DNA of 45,026 bases from Diplocarpon mali (taxonomy: Eukaryota > Ascomycota > Leotiomycetes > Helotiales > Drepanopezizaceae): NCBI GenBank assembly GCA_024741835.1, contig JAENRP010000295.1, positions 2,894-47,919 of the forward strand, read 5' to 3'. The notes below the pieces were generated by a model. The model was not told where the DNA came from and did no database searches. It was given only the letters and a program-made list of their open reading frames with translations. The translations under genes and the position numbers were made by a program. Each line of letters starts with the position of its first letter. Positions within the stretch are counted from its first letter, which is position 1. Shown one piece after another: positions 20,881 to 33,123 of the stretch.

Positions 20881-23800
20881 ACTTAAAGTTGCAATTAATT
20901 AGGTATTTTAATATTCTTTACTTATAAGACCAGCTTATAGGTTAAATTGGAAAAATCTTGGTCTTTATCTAAGGGTTTAAAATTGCTTATATTGCTGTTA
21001 GTTCTTATAAAAGATTCGAAGGTTATATCAATTTCTAATTTGTCTTCTAAGGGGAATAAGGTCTAGTCGTATTAATAAAAGCGCTTTAGTCAGTTAGCTG
21101 TAAAGGTTCCTTTAATATCAATTCTATTAAATTCCTAAAGAGAATAGTATCCCTTTTCTTTTTACTTAGACTTAACCTTAAATGGACTAAGCTATTAATA
21201 GTTAAGTTTAATATCTATAGATATATTAATACTTCTTATAATATTATAGACTAAGATAAGATTATCTTTTCTAATAGAGTGCATTTTAAGTACTTTAAAA
21301 GCAGCCTACGCTTCCTTAGCTTTTTCCTAATATCATTTCTTTTATAAAATGATTTCCTTTATATCTATATCTTAGAGCTTAAGTTATTAATATCTTATTA
21401 TAAGTAAATTAGAACGGTTCCGAATTTGACTATAGTTAAATAATCTTTAAATAGGCTATTAGGATTTAAAAGAGAGCTATGCCTTTCTACTATAAATAAG
21501 GAAGAATAGTATAACTCTAATTAGTTTATAGATTATCATTTAATAAGTAAAGAGTATTTTATAAAAGCGTTTTATCTAATCCTTAAATCCTTTACAAGTA
21601 ACTTTAGATAGACTATTAAGAATATTATAGTGTCCTTATTCTACTATTCTATTAGCTTTCGAGTTATACACTAAGATTTGAACCCGTTTAATACTATATT
21701 TTCGTAAGAAAGCTTCAACTACTCCTTTATTTTCAAGGCCTCTATTAATAGTTAATCTATTAAAAAGTCTATAGCAATAGACCACATCTTCTTAAAGGAA
21801 CTTTATAATAGATTCAAAGTTAGCAGATCTTAAAGGTTATCCTTTAGGCCATTTTAATAGGTCTTCCTTTACTAAAATAAAATATATTATCCTATTCTTA
21901 ATAGTTAATACTTATATAATATTAAAGCTGACTTTATAAAAAAGGCCTAATGGCTAGGTTAAGAATAAAGGATTTTCCTTACAACTAGGTTTTCGTTTCT
22001 AATAAGGGACGTAACTCTTTACAAAAGCTTTACAGTTCTTAAAAGAGCCTTTTCAAAAGAATTTTCTTAAGAGTTAGTAGTAAGTAGACTTAGCTCCTTA
22101 GTAGCCAGTTTCCTTATAAATATCCTAGATAGCCTTAGCCCTTAGTTTTTCGTTATTTAAGCAAAGTCGTATAGGGAATAAGTTATTACTCCTTTTAAAC
22201 AATCGTCTTCCTTACATTAGATAAATCAAAGCTTTAGCTTTGAATTTCTGAAAATCCTTAAGAGCAACTGTCTTTAATTATTTAAGTATAATTAAAAACT
22301 TTACGATTTCTTCAAAGTCACTTAAGTAGTTAGGTAATAAAATTCTCTTATTTAACTCGCAGGCTAAGCTCGCAAATCAAATCCCTTTAAAGCAATATAT
22401 TAATAGATAACCAACTTCGTTTTCTACCTACTTATTAATATCTATTTTGTCTTCTTTAATTAAATCAGAGGGATAGGGCCGAGTTCTTCTTAAAAGGCCG
22501 TCGGCAGTAGTATTTTTTATTCTTAGAATATATTTAACTTCAAAGTCTATTAGTCTTATTTAAGTAATCCATTTTATTAGTAAGACTCTTAATAGGTCGT
22601 TTGCAACTCTATTTAATTATTCTACTAACACTTTAGCATCGGTTTTAAGAATAAAGTAAGTGCTATAAAGGTTGCTTCTTATCTTTTTTATCGCCTTTAA
22701 GGCGCCTTTATATTCCTATTTAATAGCATTATACTTTATCTCCGCTAGATTCTAAAGACCACTTTCAAAGCGAGCTAAATATCTTTTCTACTAAGTATCA
22801 GCTTATTAAAGGACGGCATCCTATTTGATTAAACTTGCGTTAACTATTAGTATAATTAGCCTAGCGTCGGCTCTATAGTCTATTTTGATCAAACAAGGCG
22901 CCTTAAGCAACGCTTACTTCAATTGTTTTATAGCCTCTATTTAGGGTTTCTCCTATTGAAACTCAGCCCCTTTCCGAAATAAGGAGTAAATAAGTGCTGC
23001 CTTTTTAGCAAAATCCTTGATCCAAATGCAATAGTATACTATAATACCAATAAATGCGCAAGCTTCTACTATATTATCATACCTCTTCTATTTGTCGATT
23101 TTAAGTACTTTAGCCCTCTAAGGACTTCAGCCATTAGAATTAGTAATAAAACCAATAATTTCCATTGATAGAAGATAGTATTATAACTTTAGACCGACTA
23201 TTGCTCTTGCCCTTTTAAATTATATAAGCACCTAGTCCAGGTTCTAAATGTATTCTATTATAAATCGCTATATACTAAGGAGAACTTCTTTATAATTATA
23301 AAATGATCTTAATCCTTTTACTCCTATATCGTTTATATAAGGGAGCGTAATATTAGGTATATAATTCACTAGTATCTTATAAATTACTTAAACAAATTAA
23401 GCGATCGAATTTATAACCCCTTAAGGTAATCTTATTATCTAAAGTAGCTTAAGAGGGGTTTGAATTGCTATTATATCTCTCGATTTAATATTAAGAATAA
23501 ATTAGTCGTATCTAAAGAAGAAGTTAATAAGAGAGCTGCAGGTTAATCTTATAAATTCATTTAAGAACTTATCTATATTCAAAGGAATATTAGCGTCTTT
23601 AATAGTTACTCGGTTTATCTCTACTACTACTATTATTAGTTTGTAAGTTCCCTTCTCCTTCTTAGCAACTAAGAACTATTTGTTCTTATAAGGGCTATTA
23701 TAGAACTTAAGAACACTTTACTTTAGCCTATCCTTTAACATTTCGATTACCTTTTCTTAAAGAGCTTTAAGGACCCTGAATGTTTTCTCTTGCTAGGCTT

Positions 23801-25010
23801 TATAGGATATTATCTTAATCTTAATATAAGGCGTAACCTCTTCTCGAATCTGGCTAAGTTCCGTTTAATCAAAAGCTAAGGCGTCCTCTCGATTTATCAA
23901 GGTTTTATAAAGTAATTCGCATTTTTACTCTATTAAATCTTCTTTAATTTTCAGCATATTAAAACGTTCTTTTATTAATCAATATCCAATGGATTTATTA
24001 GAAAATCTGCTTATAATAAACTTATCGAATTTGCCACCTAGCTTTAAAGGTCAAAGCTTCTTATCTTATTTAAACCAATTATCCAATCCTCTAGGCTTTA
24101 AGCTATTAGAGATTCCCTAATCCACTAGTTATACTTTATCGGCCTTGCTTTTATATATAGTTCGAATATTAGCTAATACTATACTTCTCTACTTCTTTCC
24201 TTTTTTATCAAATCCTATAAAACAGTCCGAATTTTCCTTTTTAAAAATAAATAAAAGATTTTCTAAGTTGTTAATTTAAAGTGTATAAATGGAAATATTA
24301 TTAGTAATTTTATTATTTTTCACTTGCAGGTCCGGCTTATAAGTGGTTTTTAGGTTTTTTAAAATAATTAGTAAATTGTCGAAATTTATAAAACAAACTC
24401 TCTTCTCTATCTTATTTTTCTTTTTTCTTAATTGTTAAGCCGATAAAACGCCGATTATACCATTTTTCAAAATCCCAGATTTAACTCTTAGTCTAAGACT
24501 ATAAGTCAAATCACTATTATTTAAAATTAGCAAACTTACCTTTCTTTTACTATAACTCCTCGCTAAGTGCCTTCCCTTATTAATATCAAGCCTAGCCCTT
24601 ATACTAGCTAATCGTTTCTTAAAACCTTATTTTAAAATTCGGCTATATCTCTTATAATAACTATTTGTCCTTTTAAAAATCGATCTATATTCTAAAGACT
24701 AGCTTTTATAAGACTATCTCTAGGATAGTTAAATATTAGCTAAGATTTTAAAATGAAAGGCATTCTTAAAAGAATATTATTTAAAGAATTCTTTATTATT
24801 AGAAAGTTAGTATAATTAATAATTCCTCCGACTTTAACCTTTACGTTTTTCACCTATTTATTAAAATTGTATTTCGATCTAAAGATAGTCAAATAAATAA
24901 GGAATCGATCGCTAACAATTATTAATTAAGCTATTTCTACCACTTTTCTAATTATTATATTAACTTCTAAACTACAATTGATCAGAGCCTTTGCTTTAAT
25001 TAATTCTTCT
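20880..25010 (-). pseudogene. Gypsy-E pol: protease, reverse transcriptase, RNase H, integrase
   Basis: On the minus strand the protease remnant lies near 25000-24650 (LEVNIIIRKVVEIA, once D-x-G-x-E-V-N). Reverse transcriptase spans about 24130-22980: NKQFLVAKKEKGTYKL, then LPQGVINSIA, then the active site PYINDIGVKG, where YIDD has become YIND. RNase H follows to about 22450 and ends TTADGLLRR. The integrase has the zinc-binding N-terminus (AIWDIYKETGYWGAKS, SYVPYQKRKPS with Cys to Tyr), the core with LTINRGLENKG (D to N), and ANRIVEQGHYNIL. Pol ends near 20880 with TANRLKRFY, the usual fungal gypsy C-terminus. The PYIDDIGVKG signature is typical of a widespread fungal gypsy lineage. Confidence 0.88.
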
Positions 25011-25899
25011 ATTAAATAAATAATAATAAAGCTTTTTATCGCAACTGCTAAACAATTTCAATTGATATTCTGAGATATTAAAGCTATTACTATAATATTA
25101 TAGTACCTTTAAGTTCCTTTGTTTTCTATAATCTAAAGACATTTGATTAAGGCTAAGTGCTTCTTAAAGTTCTTTTATATTATAATTTCCATTTCCTTAT
25201 TATTATTCAAATCTTTAAAGGCAACTGAGATATACTTTCCTAGCACTTTATTAAAGCGTCTAATCAAACTAAATAGGTCTTTAAACGTAAGGTTAATTTG
25301 CTAAGCTATGACATTTTCTACAGCTTTCTCTATTGCGATTGAACTAGCGTATTTATTAACGAATTTTTCCTATTTTAACATCTGTCTCTTTCGCTTAAAG
25401 TCAGGGGTCTATATAATAACTTTAACTTCTTAATCTTTAAGCTTAAAGCTATCTTCATCTATTATATCTTTAATCAATTCGTCTACTATATCAGCTTTAT
25501 CCTTATCTACTATAGTTCCAGATTATTAAGTATCTTTTAACATTTAGACTCTATATTAAGATTCCTAAGTTGCATATGTTAATTTCTAGACTTTAGCTGG
25601 TTTTATCAATATTAAAGGAGTAGTAGATCTAAAAGGACGCTGAGTATTCCAAGGGTTTCTAAATATAGAAGTAGTATTAATATCAGCAGATATATTATTA
25701 TTAATCTATCCTAAGATAGAGATGCCTTTAACTTCTATAGCTATTTAATCAAAAGCTAGGTCCTTAAGAACTCCCTTAGGTAGGTTGCTAATTAGACTAG
25801 TATATATATAAGTTGGAATTTTAGCGTTTATATCTATAACACGCTATCGTTCAACTAAATTCTTATCCTATTTCGTACTATATATTATCGTTCGAATAG

Positions 25900-27340
25900 T
25901 CTATAACTATAAGTGATTCTAGTGCTTTTTAATAGAGATAGCTTCTAGCCTAGGATCTTTAATGCAAAGCATCCTATACTTATTAATATATATAACCCTA
26001 GTATTAATAAAATAATAGAAAAGAGGGCAATTATTATAATACTTATATAGAGCGCAGTTAGGTTCTTTATTATTGCAAAAGTTGCAGGTTAGTCGTCTTC
26101 TATTACTATTCTATTAGTACCTTATAATATTAATATTAGTAAAGTACTAGTTAGGATTAATTTCTCCTTCTTTAATCAACTATTAAGTTCTTATATTAGC
26201 TGGTTATTCTAAATAATAAGAAGCAAGAGTCTGGTAATAGGAACTACTATATTAGCTTATAGTGGCCGAGTTTTACCTATTACCAAATTAGGGAATATAC
26301 TATTTTTCCTATAAGAGATTATTAATCCTGGTTTTTAAGCTTTAAATTTAAAGTTCTATAAATTAGGTCTTAAGTTCCTTAATTCTAAGGTTGGATCTTA
26401 CTCCTAGGTCAGGACCGCGAGTAAAAGGTATGATTATTAAGTTCTTCTTTACCTCCTTTATAACTTCTAAAGCCTTTGAGTATTCTTAGACCAGGCTCTT
26501 AAGGTCTTTAGTATAAGAGGGAGTAGGGGCTTTTTCCTACTCTATAGCATTAATGATTCTCTTACTAAGATCTGATTTTAAAGTAAAGGCCGCGAATTCC
26601 TTAAATAAGGCAAAGGTTATAAGGTCTTGCTTATTAATCCTAAAATGCTTAATAATCTTATTTTAGAATCCAATAGGTAATCTAAGTAAGAAAAGGCGGC
26701 CTCTTTCAACTTCGCTAAGTATTTTCTAGCTAATTAAGTTATTTAATATATAAGTAAAAGTCTAATAGTAGTTCTTAAGTTCCTTAGGAATATAAGTGAC
26801 CAGAACAAATTCCTTTAAGAAAGCTAGGGTATTGCGAATCTACTATCTATCAAATTTGCAAAATTCAGATTTAAGGGCCTTAATAAGGACTTCTTATAAA
26901 CTATAAGTTTTCCATTTGAGGAGAGACTTGATAATATCCTTACTTATATAATTATAGTAGCAAGGAAGTCGAGAAATCATATCCTTTTGCATAATACTAA
27001 AATCGTAATAAGTTTCCTTATATTGCTTAAGGAAATCAATAATATTAGCGCCTATAAAGTAAGGAGCGCTAAGGGAACTAAGGAGGGAAAAGTGACTAAT
27101 AATAGCCCTAAATGCGGCTATTATCGTTTTATACTAACCGTCTAGGTTAATAGAATCTATAGGAGGCAAAAGAGAAGCTTCGATATTATAAGATTAATTG
27201 CTAAGAGGAGTACTTCGAAATTCAAAAGGGCTTAAAGAATGTTTAGAATCTGAGTCAATCTTAGAGTAACTAAAACGAGTTTAAAAAGATTTAAACAAAG
27301 GATTAGTGAAAAGTTCAAAATTGTTATTATTTTTAGTATT
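25900..27340 (-). pseudogene. Gypsy-E gag
   Basis: On the minus strand the frame reads EASLLPPIDSINLDG, then the landmark GANIIDFLKQYKETYYDFS with RLPCYYNYI, then LLKWKTYSLQEVLIKALKSE. This block is characteristic of gag from the same fungal gypsy lineage as the pol. A Cys cluster, TCNFCNNKEPNC, lies near 26090-26050 and may be a nucleic-acid-binding knuckle, though its spacing is not the canonical CX2CX4HX4C. A palindrome copy at 26400-26423 is in frame (FTRGPDLGVRS). The copy at 27409-27432 lies upstream in another phase, probably outside gag. Start and end are approximate. About 890 bases (25010-25900) to the protease hold a poorly preserved linker. Confidence 0.75.
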
Positions 27341-28084
27341 TTCTAATATTAATATTAAAAAAGTAAGTAGCAGTCCTAAGTTATTTAAAGATATCTTTTT
27401 ATCCTCTTACTTATAGGCCAGGCCTAGGAGTAGAATTCCAGATTCTGCTAAAAGTTTAATCTAAGTTTATTAAAAGATTTTAAGTAAGTGCTAAATAGCT
27501 AATAGGAGCGTTGCAACTAATTGTAATAAGATAAGGTTTACCTAATTAAGGACTAATTTCTAAGATAAGGTTTGTATCTAAGATTCTTCTTAGCCTTTAG
27601 GCTAATTCCTATTAGTCCTTAGAATAAAGGGGTCTCTAAAGACGATTCTAAGGCAATTTTTAAAGTTCTATTAAGCTAAGGCAGCTGAATTATCGGATTC
27701 GGATTTCTAAAGATTCTAAGGAGGCACTTCCGATTGGAGTTTGCGCTTAGTATTACTTAAGTACTCGAAACTACTGCTATTTAAGATTACTATTATAAGG
27801 TTCGCCAAACTTTTTATACTAGGAAGCCGAAAATTCCGAAAATCTCAGAGTTAAGGAAGAAAATAGGGGTTTTTAAAGCAAAGCCGAAAAGGGAAAATCT
27901 AAGGTTATTAATAGTTGCTAAGCGAAAATCGATAGTTCTAAGTAATTAGGCGATTAAGGATAAGGTTTTAGAGTTAATCAAAATGCTATAAGTGTTTCGA
28001 AGACGTATTTCAAAGGCCAGTCTCTTATCTGTAAATTAAAAGATTAATAAGGTTGTATAAGGATAGAAATCTTAAGAAATCAAT

Positions 28085-28102
28085 CCCTGCGTAGGTCACT
28101 AA
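28085..28102 (-). other. Gypsy-E primer-binding site
   Basis: Directly inside the 5' LTR the minus strand reads TTAGTGACCTACGCAGGG. Allowing G-to-A at RIP sites, this fits a one-base spacer plus TGGTGACC..., complementary to a tRNA 3' end in ...GGTCACCA. Gypsy elements usually prime from a full tRNA 3' end, unlike the half-tRNA site of the copia elements here. The tRNA is not identified. Confidence 0.5.
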
Positions 28103-28347
28103 TATAAAACAAAAGGGAGATAATATAAGAATAGGCCTAAGGGAAGACCTAAAAACAAAAGGAGGAAGTACTATAAGCGGGCTCTCTTAGATAAGATATT
28201 AAGAATAAGTCCTAAGTATAGGGTATATTCAGTACTATAGTAATACGCGCTATCTCTATATATAAAAGATAGCCCTTTTATCCTCCCACTATCCTACGTC
28301 GATTATATAATATATATCATAAGACCTATCCATCTCAGGTCTCCATA
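28103..28347 (-). repeat. Gypsy-E 5' LTR (245 bp)
   Basis: The partner of 12552-12796, equal in length. It starts (minus strand) TATGGAGACCTGAGATGG and ends TTTTATA, a mutated TTTTACA. Confidence 0.9.
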
Positions 28348-28351
28348 ATAT

Positions 28352-30010
28352 ATAATAAAGCTATTAATAACCTAAAGAATAGAGTAGTATAGAATAAGGC
28401 AATTTAAAAGGAGATAAGCTCTTTTATTACAAATGGTATATAGATAGAGGAACTAATGCTAAAGGATATAAACCTAGTATTAATAAAGTGAGTCTTTATA
28501 ATTAAGATATATATAGATAGGACCTTAGAATGTTATAAGGTAAGGCTGTCGTGCATAATACCGCTCGGCCAAAATGTGAATCCACACCTTAGGGCGCGTA
28601 CTAGCATATTTAGCCTATTTTCTGCATAACAAAGGCTTATAGCTAAAGGCTTCTCCTAATAGTATGGAGAAGACTACTTCGATACATTTGCGCCGATAGT
28701 TCGCATAGATACCCTTTATATATTTATAGTAATAGTAGCTGCTAAGGACCTTAAATGCAAATAGTACGATATTAAAAATGCATTTACTAAAGCGATTATA
28801 AAGGAACGGATTTTTCTCTCCTAACCTAATAGTATTCCTATACGCGCTAGCCACTTTCTTTATATACTTTATAATATCTATAAGCTTAAATAATCAGCTT
28901 ATAATTAGAACCTCTTATATAGCTCTACTTTAATAGAAATAGGATTTGTTTAAAGCCTAGCTAACCTTTATCTATTTACCTATATTAAGCGTAGAATTAA
29001 GTTGCTATTATATATCAATAATATTATTATAGTTATAAAAATAACTATTTAATTAGATTAGTTCTTTATAATAATTTGGAAACGTTTTAATACTAAAGAT
29101 CTAAGGGGAATTTATAAGATCCTTAGCATTTGCATTATAAGGAACCGCTCTACTTGAGAATTCTAGTTGGATTAAGAGTAGTATATTAAAAAGATCCTAG
29201 ACTAAATAAGACTTTCTCCTTATGCTTCTAACTTTAAGCTAAAGCGTACTCTAATCGAAGGAAAGTATAATAAGTTAGAGCCTATTAATAAAAATAAGTA
29301 GAAAGGAGATCTGAAGAAGTACTAATAGGATATTAAAGCAATTATATATACTATAGTATATATAAGATTAGATATTGCCTTTGTTATTAAGCAACTTAAT
29401 TAAAACTTAAAGGATCTAACGATTTGATATAAGAATATAGTTAAGCGATTTAAAAGGTACCTTCGATTAATAATTATATAAAAGGTAAGATATAGATTAA
29501 CGAAATATATAAGTGCAAAGCTTAAGGTATATACCGATTCTAATTAGGCAAATATAAAAGGTTAGAAAAGTATATTTAAAAGCGTAGTAGTGCTATATAA
29601 TAGACCTATATTATAAAGAAGTAAGAAGTAGAAATCAGTAGCTATTATAAGCACTAAGGCCGAATATATATTAATATTATTAAATTGTAAATAAGGATTA
29701 TAAATTACCTAGGTTTTAAAAGATATAGGTTTTGCTAAGTATATTAGATAAGATAGGAATTATATTAATCTTTAAGCAAATAATATAAAGGCGATTGCAC
29801 TTATAAAGAATCTATACTTATATAAGCAATTGAAATATATTAATATTACCTACTACTTTATCTGCGACCTTATTATAAAGAATAAGTTATCGATTACTTA
29901 TATCTTAACTAATTAAATAGTAGCAGATGGATTTATAAAGTCATTAGAGATAATTGCAAAGTTCGAAGCGTTTAAAGATATACTAAGGTTATAGAAGATA
30001 ATAGGAGCTT
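28352..30010 (+). pseudogene. Copia-B reverse transcriptase and RNase H (3' half of polyprotein)
   Basis: The frame resumes after Gypsy-E with YNKAINNLKNRVV, then KEISSFITNG. It is interrupted at Y-K-V-R-L by the solo LTR and continues IAKGFSQ. Reverse transcriptase motifs follow: GEDYFDTFAPIVRIDTL, then CK-stop-YDIKNAFTKA, then the active site LLYINN near 29010-29027, where YVDD has lost both Asp to Asn. RNase H (VYTDSN, STKAEY, then ITYYFICDLI) ends with DILRL and IGA near 30010. The minus-strand frame 28615-28854 is a shadow. Confidence 0.88.
28547..28631 (-). mobile_element. Solo LTR of TRIM-T in the Copia-B reverse transcriptase
   Basis: This 85-bp copy of the TRIM-T LTR, inverted relative to 7778-7862, keeps intact termini TGTCGTGC...GCATAACA and is flanked by a perfect 5-bp duplication AAGGC (28542-28546, 28632-28636). 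Removing it with one AAGGC restores Y-K-V-R-L-I-A-K-G-F-S in the reverse transcriptase. It is less mutated than the TRIM-T copy at 7778 and defines the family's true ends. It implies insertion followed by LTR-LTR recombination. Confidence 0.93.
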
Positions 30011-30026
30011 AGTAGGCTTAAGGACG

Positions 30027-30177
30027 ACTCTTAGGCCCGCCTTGCGAGTCAGGTTATATAGTCTTATAAAGGAAAGTTTTTTAAATCGACTCTTAGGCCT
30101 AGACCGCGAGTTAAGTTATATAGTCTTATAAAGGAATGCTTTTAGGAAATTTGACTCTTAGTCCCGCCTTATAAATA
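30027..30177 (+). repeat. Three palindrome copies in the Copia-B 3' tail
   Basis: Copies at 30027-30050, 30089-30112 and 30154-30177 lie in imperfect tandem units sharing GTTATATAGTCTTATAAAGG. The spacings, 62 and 65, are not multiples of three, unlike the arrays inside coding regions. They follow the end of RNase H. The rest of the tail (30178-30314) holds no feature. Confidence 0.9.
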
Positions 30178-30314
30178 GGGTTAGTAATTTTAATAGAGGT
30201 TGCTATTAATTGATTGTTTTTAATTTAAAGAGATACTTAAGAGTTGGATTAGCGCAAGAGGATAGTTATTATTTTCCTAATTATAGGACAATTAGAATAA
30301 GGTTTAAGTAAAGG

Positions 30315-30509
30315 TATTAAAATAGGTGATATAGCTATTACTCTAATGTATTATTATATAACCCTACTACTTAATTAGTAGGATATTGATATATATATAG
30401 CTATAAGGAAGAAAGGGATAACCTTCCTTCCCTAACTCTTACTAATATATCGACTATCGACCTCTGGAAGCCTCCTTTACCTATTGCGCCGACTCACTTA
30501 AGCTCAATA
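30315..30509 (+). repeat. Copia-B 3' LTR (195 bp)
   Basis: It begins TATTAAAATAGGTGATATAG and matches 8484-8678 over its whole length. It ends CTCAATA. GTTTA (30510-30514) is the target duplication of ATTTA (8479-8483). Confidence 0.92.
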
Positions 30510-30514
30510 GTTTA

Positions 30515-32444
30515 TAGTTAATCTACTAAAGCCCCTCTTTAATAGTGGAATTGGCTTAAGTCTTAGCTTCCTAACTATAGCGTAAGATATAACGTTTATA
30601 TTAGATCCTTAGTCGATTTAAGTAAAGTAAATTGGCAATGCAATTTCAATTGGTTTCTTATCTTTGCCTAGTATTTTAATAAAATAGTCGATTTAAAAGG
30701 CTTTCTTCTTAGCCGATAGTAAGGGGATTATAATAGTTGATTTTAGCCTTAAGGCATTATTAGAAACTTTCGCCTTAGTCGAAAAGTGTACCGATTTCTC
30801 TAGCTTATACTTCGATAACTTATAGTTTCTATAGGTCGATAGGCGTCGGAATTCTTTACTACCTTTTAGTAAAACTTAAAAGAACTCGATTAGACTTAGC
30901 AGTACCTTAATTCTATCTACTAGTTTTTAGTAATTCATTAGACCTATTCCCTTATGCGCAATTATCTTCTTAAGATAGTAGATAATATGCTTACTTTTCT
31001 TACAAGCTCCCTTCTACTCCTTAATTACCTTATCTTTCTTATTAGCCCTTTCCTTTTCCAGCTTATCAGTCCTCCTATTAGATGTCTTACCTAATGGCGC
31101 TAGTATTGGTTTATTATTACTAAAGTTAACTAGTTCTTTAATTAATATGCGTAATTGCTTCTTAAGACGGCTGGCTATTTTAAAGTCTAATGATAATATA
31201 CCTAAGGAATAGTTGTTAGAGGCTAACGCTTTAATATACTTATTAAATAACACTTAATTGCCTATAGCCTCCTTTAGCTAGCTTAATAAAGACGAGGACG
31301 ATTCCTTATAGCTCCCTTCTACTATTAAGGCTAAGCTTTAATTATATTTGCTAAAATTAGTAATATTAGCGAGATATGACTTAATATTGCCTCCTTAAAT
31401 GGCCTATCGTAAGTATGCCTTCTCTTATATAGTAAGTTCATTTTTAATATACTTAATAGCCTTATAGCCGAAATCACTATAGCGTATATATAATACGCCA
31501 TCCTTCTTAAGGTTATATATCTAAGAGCTATTTATAACTAGGTAAAGCGATTATAAACGAGGCGGGACGGCGTAGGCCTTTGCATTCTAATAGGCCTGCT
31601 AGTTAGGGTTTGTCTTTATAGGCTGAATGTTCTATACATTATTAGTTTCTTATAGAGTACTACGGCTAGCTTGGTTACTATTCGCATTCTAATTACTATT
31701 CCAGTTAGTTATTATAGAAGGCAAAGGGGTATTTTTATACAACTCCTTAAGGGAGGTCGATCTTAATATATATAACAATGACTTTTAATTCACTAGGACC
31801 ATAGGTTTCCTAATATTTAGTAGTAATAAGATAGTAGAAGTAGATATGCCGTATTACTTATAATATAACTATCGTAACTATTCGGTTTTAAGCTTTTCCT
31901 AACGACGCTATTCCATTTTACAAGTTATATTTAATATATTCTAAGCATCTTTAACGATATCTAAGGCTTTTTATAAGGCGCTAAACGATAATACTAACTT
32001 AAAGAAAGTAGCTACTTATAACTTATTATTATAAATGCCCTTGATAAAGGCCGCGATAATACTATTTAAGATAACCTACTTAATAGAATTGAATGCTAGA
32101 TTAGTTATTAATCGACTAGCATCCTTACTATATGCGCGATAAAGTAGGTAGGTAGTTCTTTAATAGTATACTACAAGCGATTTATTAGACTTCTAAGTAA
32201 GGTTTTTAATATTATACTAGATATTATTTTCAATATGATCGGCCACCTTTATAGAATACTCAGCCTTTAATACCTGCTTAAAATTAATGACGTAATCAGC
32301 GGTAGCATTCTCCTTCTTATTAATAATAGCTTAGAACTCGATACTAGAGTCTAACCACTCTGCTGCCTAGCCTTTGAATAAGATATCGATGGCCTTAAAG
32401 AATATCTTAAGGTCTAGTATTATATAGCTAGCACTTTTAAAGTC
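30515..32444 (-). pseudogene. Element D: C-terminal gag and start of protease
   Basis: Read on the minus strand from 32444, the sequence continues the gag frame of 40512 onward: FKAIDILFKG, AAEWLDSS, FNSIK, then a Gln/Lys/Arg-rich helical stretch. This is the layout of fungal retrotransposon Gag proteins. The next part (31253-31014) is Lys-rich and uncharacterised. Near 30583-30608 lies GSNINVIS, a RIP-mutated G-S-D-I-N-V-I-S, the active-site segment of the gag-linked aspartic protease. It is followed by LRLKPIPLLKRGFSRLT at the Copia-B insertion site. I cannot assign D to gypsy or copia without its reverse transcriptase; the D-x-G-S-D-x-N-V-I-S type protease is common in fungal gypsy-like elements. 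Confidence 0.75.
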
Positions 32445-32449
32445 GTACT

Positions 32450-32748
32450 TGTAGGTTCTATACCGGTAATCGATATTCATATAAATATAATTGAGTACTT
32501 ATTATTAAAAAGAATCTATTGTAATGTCTATCTATCTTTATATAACTGAGATAGTACCTTTATACCTTTAAATGTCCTCCTTCCTATAGTCCCTCCTAGC
32601 TATATATAGATATCCTTCTAAGGTCCTCCAGCTGAATAGCCGTCTAAAATGCATATAAAACCCCTTATATTGCATATGGTATAGCTATATAGGATGACCC
32701 TAGGAATAAGGGTAGGTTGCCTCTTATATAAGAATCTGCGTACTAATA
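32450..32748 (-). repeat. Copia-C 3' LTR (299 bp)
   Basis: On the plus strand it starts TGTAGGTTCTATACC and ends GCGTACTAATA. It is equal in length to 40208-40506. GTACT precedes it at 32445-32449. Confidence 0.92.
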
Positions 32749-33123
32749 CTAGTAGTACTCTCTTTTTAAAAAGACCTTTTCAACTCGCATAAGGAAGTAT
32801 ATAGAATAGGTATATAAAGGAGGCAGATTAGTAGCAAATAATCAAATAGCAATAAAGAATAAAATAGTAAAGACAAATAGCTTAATAGCAAAGGCAGGTA
32901 TAATAAGTAGTAAAGATAGTATATAAAAAGTAGAATAGCAAAGATAAAGGCAAATAGTAAAGAGGGAAAGGAAAGGTGTTTAAGTAATAGAAGCAATCTA
33001 AAGTCTTTATTCAAGCCTTATAGTAATGCAATTATAGTCCGGTTGCATTCTAGTAGGTTCGAGACTTTTTATTAAAGAGTCATCTAGAGTTATAATCCAC
33101 TATAGCTATAAATTATAATAATC

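Larger units (their letters stand above)
12552..28347 (-). mobile_element. Gypsy-E: 15.8-kb Ty3/gypsy retrotransposon with two extra ORFs
   Basis: The two 245-bp LTRs are at 12552-12796 and 28103-28347. The element is read on the minus strand: primer-binding site, gag, protease, reverse transcriptase, RNase H, integrase, then two further long frames before the 3' LTR. The domain order RT-RNase H-integrase is that of Ty3/gypsy. It sits inside the Copia-B polyprotein. The target duplication is probably ATAT (12548-12551, 28348-28351), too simple to prove alone, but this assignment restores the Copia-B frame. A gap of 134 N lies near the 3' end. Thirteen palindrome copies are spread through it. 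Most gypsy elements are 5-8 kb, so this one is about twice the usual size. Confidence 0.9.
8484..30509 (+). mobile_element. Copia-B: Ty1/copia element split by Gypsy-E and a solo LTR
   Basis: The two 195-bp LTRs lie 22 kb apart. The 5' half (gag, protease, integrase) is at 9077-12551 and the 3' half (reverse transcriptase, RNase H) at 28352-30010. Without Gypsy-E and the solo TRIM-T LTR the element would be about 6.1 kb. The frame is continuous across both inserts. The target duplication is ATTTA (8479-8483) against GTTTA (30510-30514), one transition apart. Copia-B is inserted in the protease of element D. Copia-B' (1-1650 plus 7245-7350) is a second copy in the opposite orientation. Confidence 0.93.

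Noticed and set aside
20920..20943. Extra palindrome copy near the end of Gypsy-E pol
   Set aside because: The length and outer bases fit, but the GGCC-N-GG centre is lost. Too degenerate to count.
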